Positions 1-7,399 of a stretch of 14,148 nucleotides of DNA are shown here, in pieces; within the stretch, counting starts at the first letter, position 1, and each line of letters opens with the position of its first letter. A model generated the notes under the pieces. The model was not told the origin of the DNA, searched no databases, and saw nothing but the letters and a program-made list of their open reading frames with translations. This DNA is from Propionibacteriaceae bacterium UBA6122 (GTDB lineage: Bacteria; Actinomycetota; Actinomycetes; Propionibacteriales; Propionibacteriaceae): the NCBI GenBank assembly GCA_002428365.1, contig DIVW01000034.1:1-14148 (forward strand). Direction: 5' to 3'. A program made the position numbers and the translations under genes.

Positions 1-94
1 GACCGGCCAGGTCGGCGACGGCAAGGTATGGATCGTCCCGGTCGACAACATCGTTCGGGTTCGTACCGGCGAAAGCGGCGACGGGGCCATCTGA
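1..94 (+). CDS. glnK: PII signal protein, 3' end only (first copy)
   Basis: This is the last 30 codons and TGA stop of a PII family gene whose start lies before the window. The reading frame begins at base 2. The visible tail contains TGQVGDGKVW, the conserved PII C-terminal signature whose residues help bind ATP/ADP, followed by the usual VRVRTGE segment. PII proteins are small trimers that sense 2-oxoglutarate, ATP/ADP and energy state, and GlnK types gate Amt ammonium channels. Over these 30 residues it matches the second PII gene of the window (1644-1982) at 23 positions, so the two are close paralogues. A terminator follows directly, so it probably ends a separate transcription unit. What lies upstream cannot be seen. 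Confidence 0.9.
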   Translation, partial: TGQVGDGKVWIVPVDNIVRVRTGESGDGAI

Positions 95-108
95 GGCCAA
101 CATCGATC

Positions 109-140
109 GGGGGCGTCCGCAATGAGCGGACGCCCCCTTT
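109..140 (+). terminator. Intrinsic terminator after the first PII gene
   Basis: GGGGGCGTCCGC (109-120) pairs perfectly with GCGGACGCCCCC (126-137) around the five-base loop AATGA, and TTT follows at 138-140. A perfect 12-bp GC-rich stem 14 bases after the stop codon is a strong rho-independent style terminator, although the T run is short. It should separate the upstream PII gene from the amt-glnK unit. Confidence 0.85.
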
Positions 141-171
141 CGTCGTTCCGGGCCCGGTAGGCCAGCCCCCA

Positions 172-232
172 GTTACCGCAAAGTGACACCGGCCGAAATC
201 TGGCTGTAACACGGGCCGAACTTCTACGTAAC
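172..232 (+). promoter_or_regulatory. GlnR-like operator upstream of amt
   Basis: Half-sites recur at about 11-base steps: GTTAC (172-176), GTGAC (183-187), CGAAA (194-198), GTAAC (206-210), CGAAC (217-221) and GTAAC (228-232). This resembles the actinobacterial GlnR box, in which GTNAC and GAAAC half-sites alternate with six-base gaps. GlnR is an OmpR-type regulator that activates amt, glnK and glnA under nitrogen limitation in Streptomyces and mycobacteria. The array ends 23 bases before the proposed amt start, which suits direct control of amt-glnK. MtrA is also reported to bind GlnR boxes in Streptomyces. The half-sites are seen directly; the regulator is inferred. No convincing -35/-10 pair was found. 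Confidence 0.6.
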
Positions 233-255
233 ACTGCTAAGTCACGCTCACTGCC

Positions 256-1647
256 GTGTTGGAGATTAATTCCGGCGACACCGCTTGGGTCCTGACCAGC
301 GCCGCCCTGGTGCTCATCATGACCCCCGGTCTGGCCCTCTTCTATGGCGGCATGGTGCGGGCCAAGGGCGCGCTCAACATGATCATGATGAGTTTCATCT
401 CGATGGGCACCATTGGCGTGCTTTGGGCGCTGTTCGGCTACAGCCTCGCGTTCGGAAACTCCCTCGGTTTCGCGGTGCCCAGCGGCGGCTTTGGTCGCAC
501 CGATTACGTCGGGCTGGTGGGCAATCCGCTCGACTTCGCTGGCCTTAGCCAGGTGATGAGTCCCGAAGCCAGTGTCGGAACCATCCCCGCCCTGGCCTTT
601 GTTGCCTTCCAGGCCTGCTTTGCGATCATCACCACGGCGGTGGTCTCCGGCGCAATCGCAGATCGCGCCTCCTTTGGCGGCTGGACGCTTTTCACCATCG
701 TGTGGGGCACCTTGGTCTACTTCCCCGTCTCGGGCTGGGTGTTCTCCTTTGACAACTTCACCGGCGCTGGCTTCCACGGTGGCTGGATAGCCAACTGGCT
801 CGGCGTGATCGACCTGGCTGGCGGAACCGCGATTGAGATCAACGCCGGCATGTCCGCACTGGCCCTGGCCCTCGTGCTCGGGCCACGACTGGGGTTCGGC
901 AGCAAGCCGATGCGTCCGCACAACATGACCCTGGTCATGCTCGGCGCCGGACTGCTGTGGTTCGGCTGGCTGGGGTTCAATGCTGGTTCGGCAGTGGCGG
1001 CCAACACCACCGCTTCGCTGGCCTTCATGAACACCATGTTGGCCGCCGCGGCGGCAATGCTGGGCTGGCTGGTCGTGGAGAAGCTCCGCGACGGCCACCC
1101 CACCTCGCTGGGGGCCGCCTCGGGCATCGTCGCCGGCCTGGTCGGTGCCACCCCGTCCGCTGCGGCAGTCAGCCCAATGGGCGCAATCATCATCGGCATT
1201 CTGGCCGGTGTCGGCTGCGCCTTCGCCGTTGGCTTGAAGTACAAGTACGGCTACGACGATTCCCTCGACGTGGTCGGCGTCCACTTCGTCGGCGGGGTGA
1301 TCGGCACCTTGGCTATCGGCTTCCTGGCCGACCCCAGCGCCGTCGGCGCCTTCGGAGCGTCCGGACTGTTCTACGGCGGGGGCTTCGACCAACTGACCCG
1401 CCAAGCGATCGGCGCACTGGCCGTTGGCGTCTACGCCTTCGTGGTCAGCTATTTGATCGCGTTGGCGATCAAGAAGACCATCGGCTGGCGCGTCAGCGCA
1501 GCCGATGAACTGGCCGGCATGGATCTGTCTGAGCATTCCGAGGTCGGCTACGATCTCAGCCCGGTCTACTACACCAACAAGGTCCAGCGCACCCTGGTGC
1601 TGACCAAGGACGACCTACCGGAGCCGAAGATCGGAGCGACAAGGTGA
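256..1647 (+). CDS. amt: Ammonium transporter, Amt/Mep/Rh family
   Basis: A 463-residue polytopic inner-membrane protein of normal Amt length that conducts ammonium across the membrane. Family landmarks are TPGLALFYGGMVRAK near the N-terminus (23-37), FQACFAIITTA (118-128, with the first gate phenylalanine probably F122), DLAGG (186-190), PHNMTLVMLG (221-230) and GWLGFNAGSA (237-246, second gate phenylalanine probably F241). D186 matches the conserved ammonium-site aspartate of E. coli AmtB (D160). At the twin-histidine pair the second histidine is present (H343 in GVHFVGG), but the first is Glu194 (TAIEINAG), as in yeast Mep1 and Mep3. The start is GTG 256 or TTG 259, and no clear ribosome-binding site precedes either. 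The stop overlaps the next gene's start by 4 bases, so Amt and its PII regulator are probably translationally coupled. Control by GlnR is likely from the upstream operator. Confidence 0.96.
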   Translation: MLEINSGDTAWVLTSAALVLIMTPGLALFYGGMVRAKGALNMIMMSFISMGTIGVLWALFGYSLAFGNSLGFAVPSGGFGRTDYVGLVGNPLDFAGLSQVMSPEASVGTIPALAFVAFQACFAIITTAVVSGAIADRASFGGWTLFTIVWGTLVYFPVSGWVFSFDNFTGAGFHGGWIANWLGVIDLAGGTAIEINAGMSALALALVLGPRLGFGSKPMRPHNMTLVMLGAGLLWFGWLGFNAGSAVAANTTASLAFMNTMLAAAAAMLGWLVVEKLRDGHPTSLGAASGIVAGLVGATPSAAAVSPMGAIIIGILAGVGCAFAVGLKYKYGYDDSLDVVGVHFVGGVIGTLAIGFLADPSAVGAFGASGLFYGGGFDQLTRQAIGALAVGVYAFVVSYLIALAIKKTIGWRVSAADELAGMDLSEHSEVGYDLSPVYYTNKVQRTLVLTKDDLPEPKIGATR

Positions 1648-1982
1648 AACTGGTAACCGCGATCATCCAGCCCGAAATGCTGGAGACCGTACAGAAGGCC
1701 CTGATCCGCCATGGCGTCGGCGGCATGACGATCAGCGAAGTCTCCGGGTACGGCAGCCAACGTGGGCACGTCGAGGTCTACCGCGGTGAGGAATACACCA
1801 TCGACTTCATCACCAAGGTCCGCCTGGAGATTCTCTGCGCCGACGAGGACGCCGAGGCCCTCACCGGCGTCATCGTCCAAGCCGCCCAGACCGGCCACGT
1901 TGGCGACGGCAAGGTTTGGACCGTCCCGGTCGACGACATCGTGCGGATCCGCACCGGCGAGAACGGCACCACCGCCATCTGA
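1644..1982 (+). CDS. glnK: PII nitrogen regulatory protein GlnK (second copy)
   Basis: A complete 112-residue PII protein of normal family length. The N-terminus MKLVTAIIQPE is typical. The T-loop holds GYGSQRGH (35-42) and Tyr51 in RGEEYTIDF, the residue that is uridylylated in proteobacteria and adenylylated in actinobacteria. Q39, K58 and the TGHVGDGKVW segment (83-92), which form the nucleotide and 2-oxoglutarate site, are all present. The GTG start at 1644 overlaps the amt stop (GTGA), with GGAG eight bases upstream. GlnK trimers plug the cytoplasmic face of Amt when nitrogen is sufficient. In many actinobacteria glnD follows amt-glnK; here a convergent comF comes instead, so any modifying enzyme must lie elsewhere. 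It is a close paralogue of the partial PII gene at 1-94. Confidence 0.97.
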   Translation: MKLVTAIIQPEMLETVQKALIRHGVGGMTISEVSGYGSQRGHVEVYRGEEYTIDFITKVRLEILCADEDAEALTGVIVQAAQTGHVGDGKVWTVPVDDIVRIRTGENGTTAI

Positions 1983-2009
1983 GCTTTCGGCGTCCTCAGG
2001 CGGGTCGGG

Positions 2010-2693
2010 TCAACCGGCGGCCTTGATACGCCTGGTGGCGGCCACCGTGGCTGCCCCCAGCGGCCTTCGACCTACCGCGGCCAGCGCTCTGACCGCTTCG
2101 GTGATGCTCGCCCCCGTCGTGACGATGTCGTCGACCACAATCAGTTCTCCAGCAGGTAGCTGGGCTGCTGCCCCAAACGCCCCGGACAAATTCGCGTGCC
2201 GGGCCGCTAACCCCAGCCCTGATTGGTCGGCGGGACGTCGCAGCTGCCGCAACGGGCGCACCACCTCAACCGAGACACCGGCCCGACGCAGCCGGGCTGC
2301 GGCCTGACTGGCCAAGGCTGCGGTGAAGTCAAGGCCGCGGTCAGCGACTCGCGCTGGCACCGAAGGCATCGGGGCCAGCAGTAGCCGATCGGCAAGGCCG
2401 GCCGCTGCCAGCACCGTTACCGCCACCGCAAGCCGCTCCCCCAATACCGGCACCAGCCCCAAACCACCGCGCTCCTTGGCCGCGAGCAGCAGTGCTTTCA
2501 GCTCGGCGTCGTAGCGCCCGGCTGCGACCACTACCAACTGCGGGTCTGCCGAGCCCCGCAGTACCACCGGTGGCGCGGCGCGCACGACTCGGCGGCAGTG
2601 CGCGCACGGGTTTAAGCCGGGCTCCCCGCAGGCCGAACAGCAGGACCCTAGGACGAGTTCCGCCGCCGCACCCAACAACCCTGCCAACCGCAC
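2010..2693 (-). CDS. comF: ComF family phosphoribosyltransferase-like protein
   Basis: A 227-residue ComF/GntX-type protein. The N-terminus carries a zinc-ribbon-like cysteine set (C18, C19, C22, C30, C33). The middle has the family motif R(R)PADQSGLGLAARHANLSGAF, which begins near residue 150. The C-terminus has the PRPP-binding loop IVVDDIVTTGAS (185-196, with D188 and D189). ComF helps DNA uptake in naturally competent bacteria; in actinobacteria its role is poorly defined. The GTG start at 2693 is the only reasonable one, because an in-frame stop lies about 11 codons upstream with no other start between. The gene sits 48 bases after lpqB on the same strand, the order also found in mycobacteria (mtrA-mtrB-lpqB-...-comF-like). 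It converges on glnK with 27 bases between and no clear terminator. Confidence 0.93.
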   Translation of the reverse strand: MRLAGLLGAAAELVLGSCCSACGEPGLNPCAHCRRVVRAAPPVVLRGSADPQLVVVAAGRYDAELKALLLAAKERGGLGLVPVLGERLAVAVTVLAAAGLADRLLLAPMPSVPARVADRGLDFTAALASQAAARLRRAGVSVEVVRPLRQLRRPADQSGLGLAARHANLSGAFGAAAQLPAGELIVVDDIVTTGASITEAVRALAAVGRRPLGAATVAATRRIKAAG

Positions 2694-2741
2694 ACCCTGA
2701 TTGTTGGCGGCGGAGCAGGCGTAGGTTCAGTATCCACAGGA

Positions 2742-4445
2742 TCAACCCGGATAGGCAGCGGCACTCACACCGCTGGAACTGATCATCCAGTTGAACTCAC
2801 CGTCGAAGCGGTACAGCCCACCTCCAGCGGAAACAGACATGGCCGGTCGGCCGGGCACCACCAGCAACGACCGCAGTCCGGTCGCATCGCTGGGACCGAT
2901 ATCGCTGAGCTGGGCACCATCCTGGCTGACCACGATCACACTGGTTTGACGGTCGACGTCGGTGCGCAGCAAGGCCAGCTCCGTGGCCGACTCCCAGCCG
3001 ACGTCCAACAGGGTGACCGAATTGAGCGGCAACAAGTTCAGATTGATCGCCTGCCACCCCTCGACCACCACGGAGTTGGTGCCCCGACGCACCCGAAGCA
3101 GCCCCACCGAGGTGGTGGTGCCATGAGCCACCACCACTGCCAACCTGGAGCCGTCGGCGGCCAATTTGGCCGCCACTACCCGACCCTTGGGAACACCCTT
3201 CACCCTCAGTTTCAGTTCACTGCCGTCGTGGAAGATCAACCAGTCGGCAACCGCTGCCGCTGGCGACCAGAGATCCCCGGTTCGGGAGTAGAACGGACGC
3301 AACAGGCCGCTGCCCTCCCGCAGCACTCGGGAGCCCTTCTCGGCCACCGTGCCAGCAACCAGCTTGGTGGACGCATCGGTCACCCCAGCCCACTGGCGCG
3401 AACCACGAGCAATGGCCAACTCTCCCACCTTGGCGAATCCGGCCTGCACTTCTACGAAATCCACCCAATTGCCCTGGCTCAGTTGCCGTTGCAGCTTGTC
3501 AGCGCGAACCACATATGCCGGCCGGTCGCCAGCCACGTCCACTGGATCCAAGTCGCTGAAGCTCTGGGGAGTGAGCTCTGAACGGCCCACCTTATTGGTC
3601 CAGGCCGCACCGTTCGCGTTCACCTGAACCGTCCGCACCTGATCGAAACTGCCCAGGGTGAAGACGAGTTCGGCCAACAACAACTCCCGGCGTTCTGCGG
3701 TAACAGTGGAAGTCTCCCCACCCAGATACACCATTGCCGATCCGCTGGAGTGGAGGACGACCGAATCCACCACTACGCCCGGCGACGGACGGGCCGCGGT
3801 CAGCGGCGCCAACCACGGCGATGGGCCTTCCAGGACCGCATTAGCGGCGCGAGTCAGCGCACTCTCCCCCACCGGGAAGTACCGCGGATCGGGTAACAAG
3901 ACATCTGTGCCGGTGGAGCCGAAGTACACCTCAACTGGCTCGAAGCCAGTGGCGAACAGGTAGCGCGATACCAGTAGCCCCTCCGGCGGATTCGAGATTC
4001 GCCACTGCCCCTCGTCGTCCTTAACCAAACCGAAGTCCTGGCGCAGCTGGCCCCCGGTGGCCCGATAGACCCCAGTGGCGTCCACCGCACCGGTCACGGG
4101 GGCGATCAGTACCGCAGTCTGCTCAGTTTCGGCGGGTGGGTAGCCGTCGGCATAGACCTGCACCCCAGATTCGGGGTGCCAACGATTGGCCGCCTCTGTG
4201 GTCAGATACTGCCGGGCCACCCGATAGCCGTCCTCGTAGGTGCCCATGGCGTGCAGGAAGCCCTCAACCACCAGCAGCTGAGTGGCCCCGACAGCTGGCG
4301 GCAGCGGAGCCACTTGGACGCCGTTGCTGGCACCGCCCTGTTGGGGTTGGTGATGCTCAACCGGACCGGACGTCGGCACAGTCGCACAGCTGGCGGTCAA
4401 CACCAGCACCGCCAGCAATCCCACCAGGCGTTCAGTGCGTCGCAC
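2742..4445 (-). CDS. lpqB: Lipoprotein LpqB, MtrAB-associated
   Basis: A 567-residue exported lipoprotein. The signal peptide (MRRTERLVGLLAVLVLTASC) ends in a lipobox with Cys20 as the lipidated residue. An LpqB N-terminal region is followed by a GerMN-like domain (about 190-285, including LLLAELVFTLG), and the C-terminal half looks like a beta-propeller. In mycobacteria and Streptomyces LpqB is coded with mtrAB and modulates signalling through the MtrB sensor. The start is GTG 4445, preceded by AAGGAG (4453-4458) at seven bases. The first 14 bases overlap the 3' end of mtrB, so translation is probably coupled. Identification rests on the lipobox, size, GerMN-like segment and conserved position after mtrB. 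Confidence 0.95.
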   Translation of the reverse strand: MRRTERLVGLLAVLVLTASCATVPTSGPVEHHQPQQGGASNGVQVAPLPPAVGATQLLVVEGFLHAMGTYEDGYRVARQYLTTEAANRWHPESGVQVYADGYPPAETEQTAVLIAPVTGAVDATGVYRATGGQLRQDFGLVKDDEGQWRISNPPEGLLVSRYLFATGFEPVEVYFGSTGTDVLLPDPRYFPVGESALTRAANAVLEGPSPWLAPLTAARPSPGVVVDSVVLHSSGSAMVYLGGETSTVTAERRELLLAELVFTLGSFDQVRTVQVNANGAAWTNKVGRSELTPQSFSDLDPVDVAGDRPAYVVRADKLQRQLSQGNWVDFVEVQAGFAKVGELAIARGSRQWAGVTDASTKLVAGTVAEKGSRVLREGSGLLRPFYSRTGDLWSPAAAVADWLIFHDGSELKLRVKGVPKGRVVAAKLAADGSRLAVVVAHGTTTSVGLLRVRRGTNSVVVEGWQAINLNLLPLNSVTLLDVGWESATELALLRTDVDRQTSVIVVSQDGAQLSDIGPSDATGLRSLLVVPGRPAMSVSAGGGLYRFDGEFNWMISSSGVSAAAYPG

Positions 4446-5994
4446 GGGGCGGCTCCTTCACTTCAGGAGGAATCGCGGGCAGCGGCGAGCGTTTGAACTT
4501 GCCGCCGGACGCGCGCGGCACGGTCAATCGGAACTGGGCGCCGGCGCCGGGCTGGCCCCAGGCGCTCAACCAGCCGCCGTGTAGGCGGGCGTCCTCCAAG
4601 GAGATCGACAGGCCCAACCCGGTGCCGCCGATTCGCCGCCCCCGAGAGGGGTCAGCTCGCCAGAAGCGGTTGAACACCTGGTTGCCCTCGGCAACTGAGA
4701 AGCCGACTCCGCGATCCCGGACGGCCACGGCCACCGCGTCCACGTCGCCGCGGACATAGACGGTGATCGGTTTGCCCTCACCATGCTCGATCGCGTTGGT
4801 GACCAGGTTCCGCACGATCCGCTGGATCCGCCGCCGATCAACCTCAGCCATGCAGTTGCCATCGTCTACCAAGGTGAGCTCACTGCCAGCCCGTCCGGCC
4901 AGCGGACGGAGCGACTCCACCTCGTCGCCGATCAGGGCCCGCAGATCGACCACTTCGAGGGAGAGCTTCGCCGCGCCAGCATCAAAGCGTGAGATCTCCA
5001 ACAGGTCAGCCAGGAGCGACTCAAAGCGATCAAGCTCAGCCGACAACAGTTCTGCCGAACGTGCCGAAGTGGTATCGAAGCGCTGGCGGTGGGCATACAG
5101 CACCTCGCTGGCCATCCGGATCGTGGTCAGCGGGGTGCGGAGTTCGTGGGACACGTCGGAGACGAACCGCTGCTGGAGGGTCGAAAGGTCCTCCAACTCA
5201 CTGATCTTGTGCTCCAACTCGGTCGCCATGTGGTTCATCGATCTGGCCAGCCCGGCCAGGTCTTCGGCCCCGCCAACGACCATCCGGTCATCCAGATGCC
5301 CCGCGGCCAGGCGCTCGGCAGCCAAGCGGGCCGCTCGCACCGGGCGCAGCACCTGGATGGTCATCAAGTAGACCACCACGCTGATGCCAGCTAACAGGAA
5401 CACTCCGGTTGCCAAGGTGGCCTGCTGCACCACGGCCAGCGTTTGGCGTTCCTGAGTAGTGGGGAAGAGGAAATAGATCGGGTACGTCGCTCGGCCCGGG
5501 GCGATCAGTTTGGCCGCCACCACCAGCCCCGGCTCGGCGGCCCGATTGTCGGTGAAGCTAATCAGGGTCGGCGTGCTCCACAACCCATCGCCGGACGCCA
5601 CCGAAGCACGGATGCTCTCGGGAATGCTGGCCGAAGCCAATCCGGCACTGCCGATCTGGGAGATTGGGGTCTCAATCACCACGAAATACTGATTGCCGGC
5701 CTGGCCGCGGTTGGTGGCGTCCCGCCCCAACCGGGTGATCCGCTCCCCCAGCGAGGTAGTGCGCAGGTCAGTGGTGGACAGATCGCGCTGCATGTTGGTG
5801 ACCACTGCCGAGGCTTCGGCCACACTCGTTTGGGTCTTGCCGACGATGATCCCTCGGCTCGACTGGTCCAGAAGGAACCAGCCCGTGGCCACCAAAATGA
5901 TCACCGAGGCGCTCATCGTGGTCAGCACTACCCGGAAGGGCAACGACCGGGCCCACAACCGCATCGGGTTCAGTCGGGCCGCCCAGCGCTTCAT
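4432..5994 (-). CDS. mtrB: Sensor histidine kinase MtrB
   Basis: A 520-residue membrane kinase of the MtrAB system. TM1 spans about 21-43, an extracytoplasmic sensor region runs to about 185, TM2 spans about 186-213, and a HAMP domain covers about 214-265. The HisKA box FVSDVSHELRTPLTT carries the phospho-acceptor His283. The ATPase domain has the N-box RNLVTNAIEH (395-404), G1 box DRGVG (427-431) and G2 box GGTGLGL (456-462), so it looks active. The start is set at ATG 5994, which overlaps the mtrA stop as ATGA. An open frame continues upstream to 6144, but its extra 50 residues lie inside mtrA and are low complexity. The 3' end overlaps lpqB by 14 bases. MtrB controls MtrA phosphorylation in response to cell-envelope and division state. 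Confidence 0.97.
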   Translation of the reverse strand: MKRWAARLNPMRLWARSLPFRVVLTTMSASVIILVATGWFLLDQSSRGIIVGKTQTSVAEASAVVTNMQRDLSTTDLRTTSLGERITRLGRDATNRGQAGNQYFVVIETPISQIGSAGLASASIPESIRASVASGDGLWSTPTLISFTDNRAAEPGLVVAAKLIAPGRATYPIYFLFPTTQERQTLAVVQQATLATGVFLLAGISVVVYLMTIQVLRPVRAARLAAERLAAGHLDDRMVVGGAEDLAGLARSMNHMATELEHKISELEDLSTLQQRFVSDVSHELRTPLTTIRMASEVLYAHRQRFDTTSARSAELLSAELDRFESLLADLLEISRFDAGAAKLSLEVVDLRALIGDEVESLRPLAGRAGSELTLVDDGNCMAEVDRRRIQRIVRNLVTNAIEHGEGKPITVYVRGDVDAVAVAVRDRGVGFSVAEGNQVFNRFWRADPSRGRRIGGTGLGLSISLEDARLHGGWLSAWGQPGAGAQFRLTVPRASGGKFKRSPLPAIPPEVKEPPRATH

Positions 5995-6707
5995 CCCTCG
6001 GTCTTCGGTTCCCCGGCCCGGTACCCAATTCCGCGCACCGTCACCACGATTTCGGGCCGCTCCGGGTCGGTTTCGACCTTGGAACGCAGCCGCTGCACGT
6101 GCACGTTGACCAGCCGGGTGTCGCTGGCATGCCGGTAGCCCCACACCTCTTCAAGCAGCACCTCGCGGGTGAAGGCCTGCTTCGGTCGGCGCGCGAGCGC
6201 CAGCAGCAGATCGAACTCCAATGGGGTGAGGGTGATTTCCTCCTCACCACGCCGAACGGTGTGTTCAGTGACGTTGATCACCAGGTCGCCGATGCCGATG
6301 GTCTGAGCGTCGTCCTCAGCGATCGGACGGCGCCGCAGCCGGGTCTTGATTCGGGCGAGGAGCTCTTGGGTCTTGAACGGTTTGGCCACGTAGTCGTCCG
6401 CCCCCGCCTCAAGCCCGTCCACAACGTCATTGGTGTCGCTCTTCGCGGTCAGCATGATGATCGGGACGCCTGACTCGGCCCGGATGTCTCGGCACACATC
6501 GACCCCGTCGCGACCCGGCAGCATCAGATCAAGCAACACCAGATCGGGCTTGTGATCATGAAAAGCTTTCAGCGCATGTTGTCCGGTGTGGCACAACGCA
6601 GGGTCGAAGCCCTCTTGCCGTAGGACGATCTGCAGCATCTCGGCGAGCGCTTCGTCATCGTCGACGACCAGAATCGTCGCGGGCGTGGCACGTTGGCCCT
6701 CCGACAC
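5991..6707 (-). CDS. mtrA: DNA-binding response regulator MtrA
   Basis: A 238-residue OmpR/PhoB-type regulator. The receiver domain has the acidic cluster DDD (16-18), phospho-acceptor Asp60 (LVLLDLMLPGRDG), Thr87, Tyr106 and Lys109 (KPF). The C-terminal winged helix contains LTPLEFDLLLALARRP and GYRHASDTRLVNVHVQRLRSK, typical of MtrA. The GTG at 6707 is chosen as start because AGGAGG lies six bases upstream; longer forms from a TTG at 6737 would place that site inside the coding region. MtrA is essential in Mycobacterium tuberculosis and controls cell-wall hydrolases, dnaA and division genes; in Streptomyces it also affects development and nitrogen genes. The gene follows yqgE by 51 bases and overlaps mtrB. 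Confidence 0.97.
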   Translation of the reverse strand: MSEGQRATPATILVVDDDEALAEMLQIVLRQEGFDPALCHTGQHALKAFHDHKPDLVLLDLMLPGRDGVDVCRDIRAESGVPIIMLTAKSDTNDVVDGLEAGADDYVAKPFKTQELLARIKTRLRRRPIAEDDAQTIGIGDLVINVTEHTVRRGEEEITLTPLEFDLLLALARRPKQAFTREVLLEEVWGYRHASDTRLVNVHVQRLRSKVETDPERPEIVVTVRGIGYRAGEPKTEG

Positions 6708-6713
6708 TTCCAC

Positions 6714-6719
6714 CCTCCT
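6714..6719 (-). promoter_or_regulatory. Ribosome-binding site that sets the mtrA start
   Basis: A perfect AGGAGG on the - strand stands six bases before the GTG at 6707. A GTG directly abutting it (6713) is too close to be used. The site rules out the longer readings that begin near 6737. Confidence 0.85.
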
Positions 6720-6758
6720 TGGAGCTAAGTACACCAATCCTATGCTGCCGGGCCCGAC

Positions 6759-7319
6759 TCAGTTGAGTTCCACGGAGTCAGTCGGCCAAGTGGAATACAG
6801 GGCCAAGTCACCGCCTTGGCGACGCAGGACGCGCCGCCAGAGGGTCTCCGGGTCGGGATCGAAGGCGTCGGCTGGCACCGAGGGCACCAAATGCCACATC
6901 CCGAACTCGAGTTCACCGTCAAGTTGGCCGTCGTCCCAGCCGGCGTAGCCAGCAAATACGCGCAGGTTGCGATAGGCCCCCTTGGCGATTTCCACCGGAG
7001 TCTCCAGGTTGAGCAATCCCAGGCAACCGACGATCCGTCGCCACCCGGGCGGCTCATCGGCTTCGTTCCAGGTCTCGGCCAGGCACACCGCGCCCTGCTG
7101 GGAGACCGGCCCGCCATCGAACAGCACCACCGGATCTGAGACCAGCCCCACCCAGGGCGGCAGCGCGCTGGCCAGGTCAATGTGGCTGATCTGATTGAGC
7201 ACCACGCCGACCGTGCCGGCTTCGTCAGCGTCCAGCAACAGGATGACCGTGCCATCGAAAACGCCGTCGCTGACGGAGATCGCGGCAACCAAAAGGTCGC
7301 CAGCCCGATAGTCGGCCAT
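6759..7319 (-). CDS. YqgE/AlgH family protein (UPF0301)
   Basis: A 186-residue cytoplasmic protein of the YqgE/AlgH family, whose molecular function is not settled. Family motifs are GDLLVAAISVSDGVFDGTVILLL at the N-terminus (7-29), GVVLNQ (38-43), FDGGPVSQQG (67-76) and FAGYAGWDDGQLDGEL (121-136). The ATG at 7319 has an excellent ribosome-binding site, GGGAGG, five bases upstream on the - strand, so a longer open frame reaching 7439 is rejected. It lies 51 bases upstream of mtrA on the same strand, and no terminator was seen in that gap. It may therefore be the first gene of the mtrA-mtrB-lpqB-comF transcript. Confidence 0.93.
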   Translation of the reverse strand: MADYRAGDLLVAAISVSDGVFDGTVILLLDADEAGTVGVVLNQISHIDLASALPPWVGLVSDPVVLFDGGPVSQQGAVCLAETWNEADEPPGWRRIVGCLGLLNLETPVEIAKGAYRNLRVFAGYAGWDDGQLDGELEFGMWHLVPSVPADAFDPDPETLWRRVLRRQGGDLALYSTWPTDSVELN

Positions 7320-7399
7320 CCTCACCTCCCTTGCGCACAGTCTGGCACCTGCACCAAGGCGACGCCCATTCCCGAGCGGCTCGATGGCGGCACCAACGC

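Noticed and set aside
172..232. An AmtR operator of the Corynebacterium type
   Set aside because: The ATCTATAG-like core of AmtR sites is not present, whereas GTNAC half-sites fit GlnR.
5443..6138. A 231-codon open frame on the + strand
   Set aside because: It lies opposite mtrB and mtrA and has no recognisable domain; a shadow of the real genes.
5995..6144. A 50-residue N-terminal extension of MtrB
   Set aside because: It lies wholly inside mtrA, is arginine/alanine-rich without family features, and the ATGA overlap at 5994 gives the normal MtrB N-terminus.
6708..6737. A longer MtrA starting at TTG 6737
   Set aside because: The extra codons contain the AGGAGG site that clearly serves the GTG at 6707.
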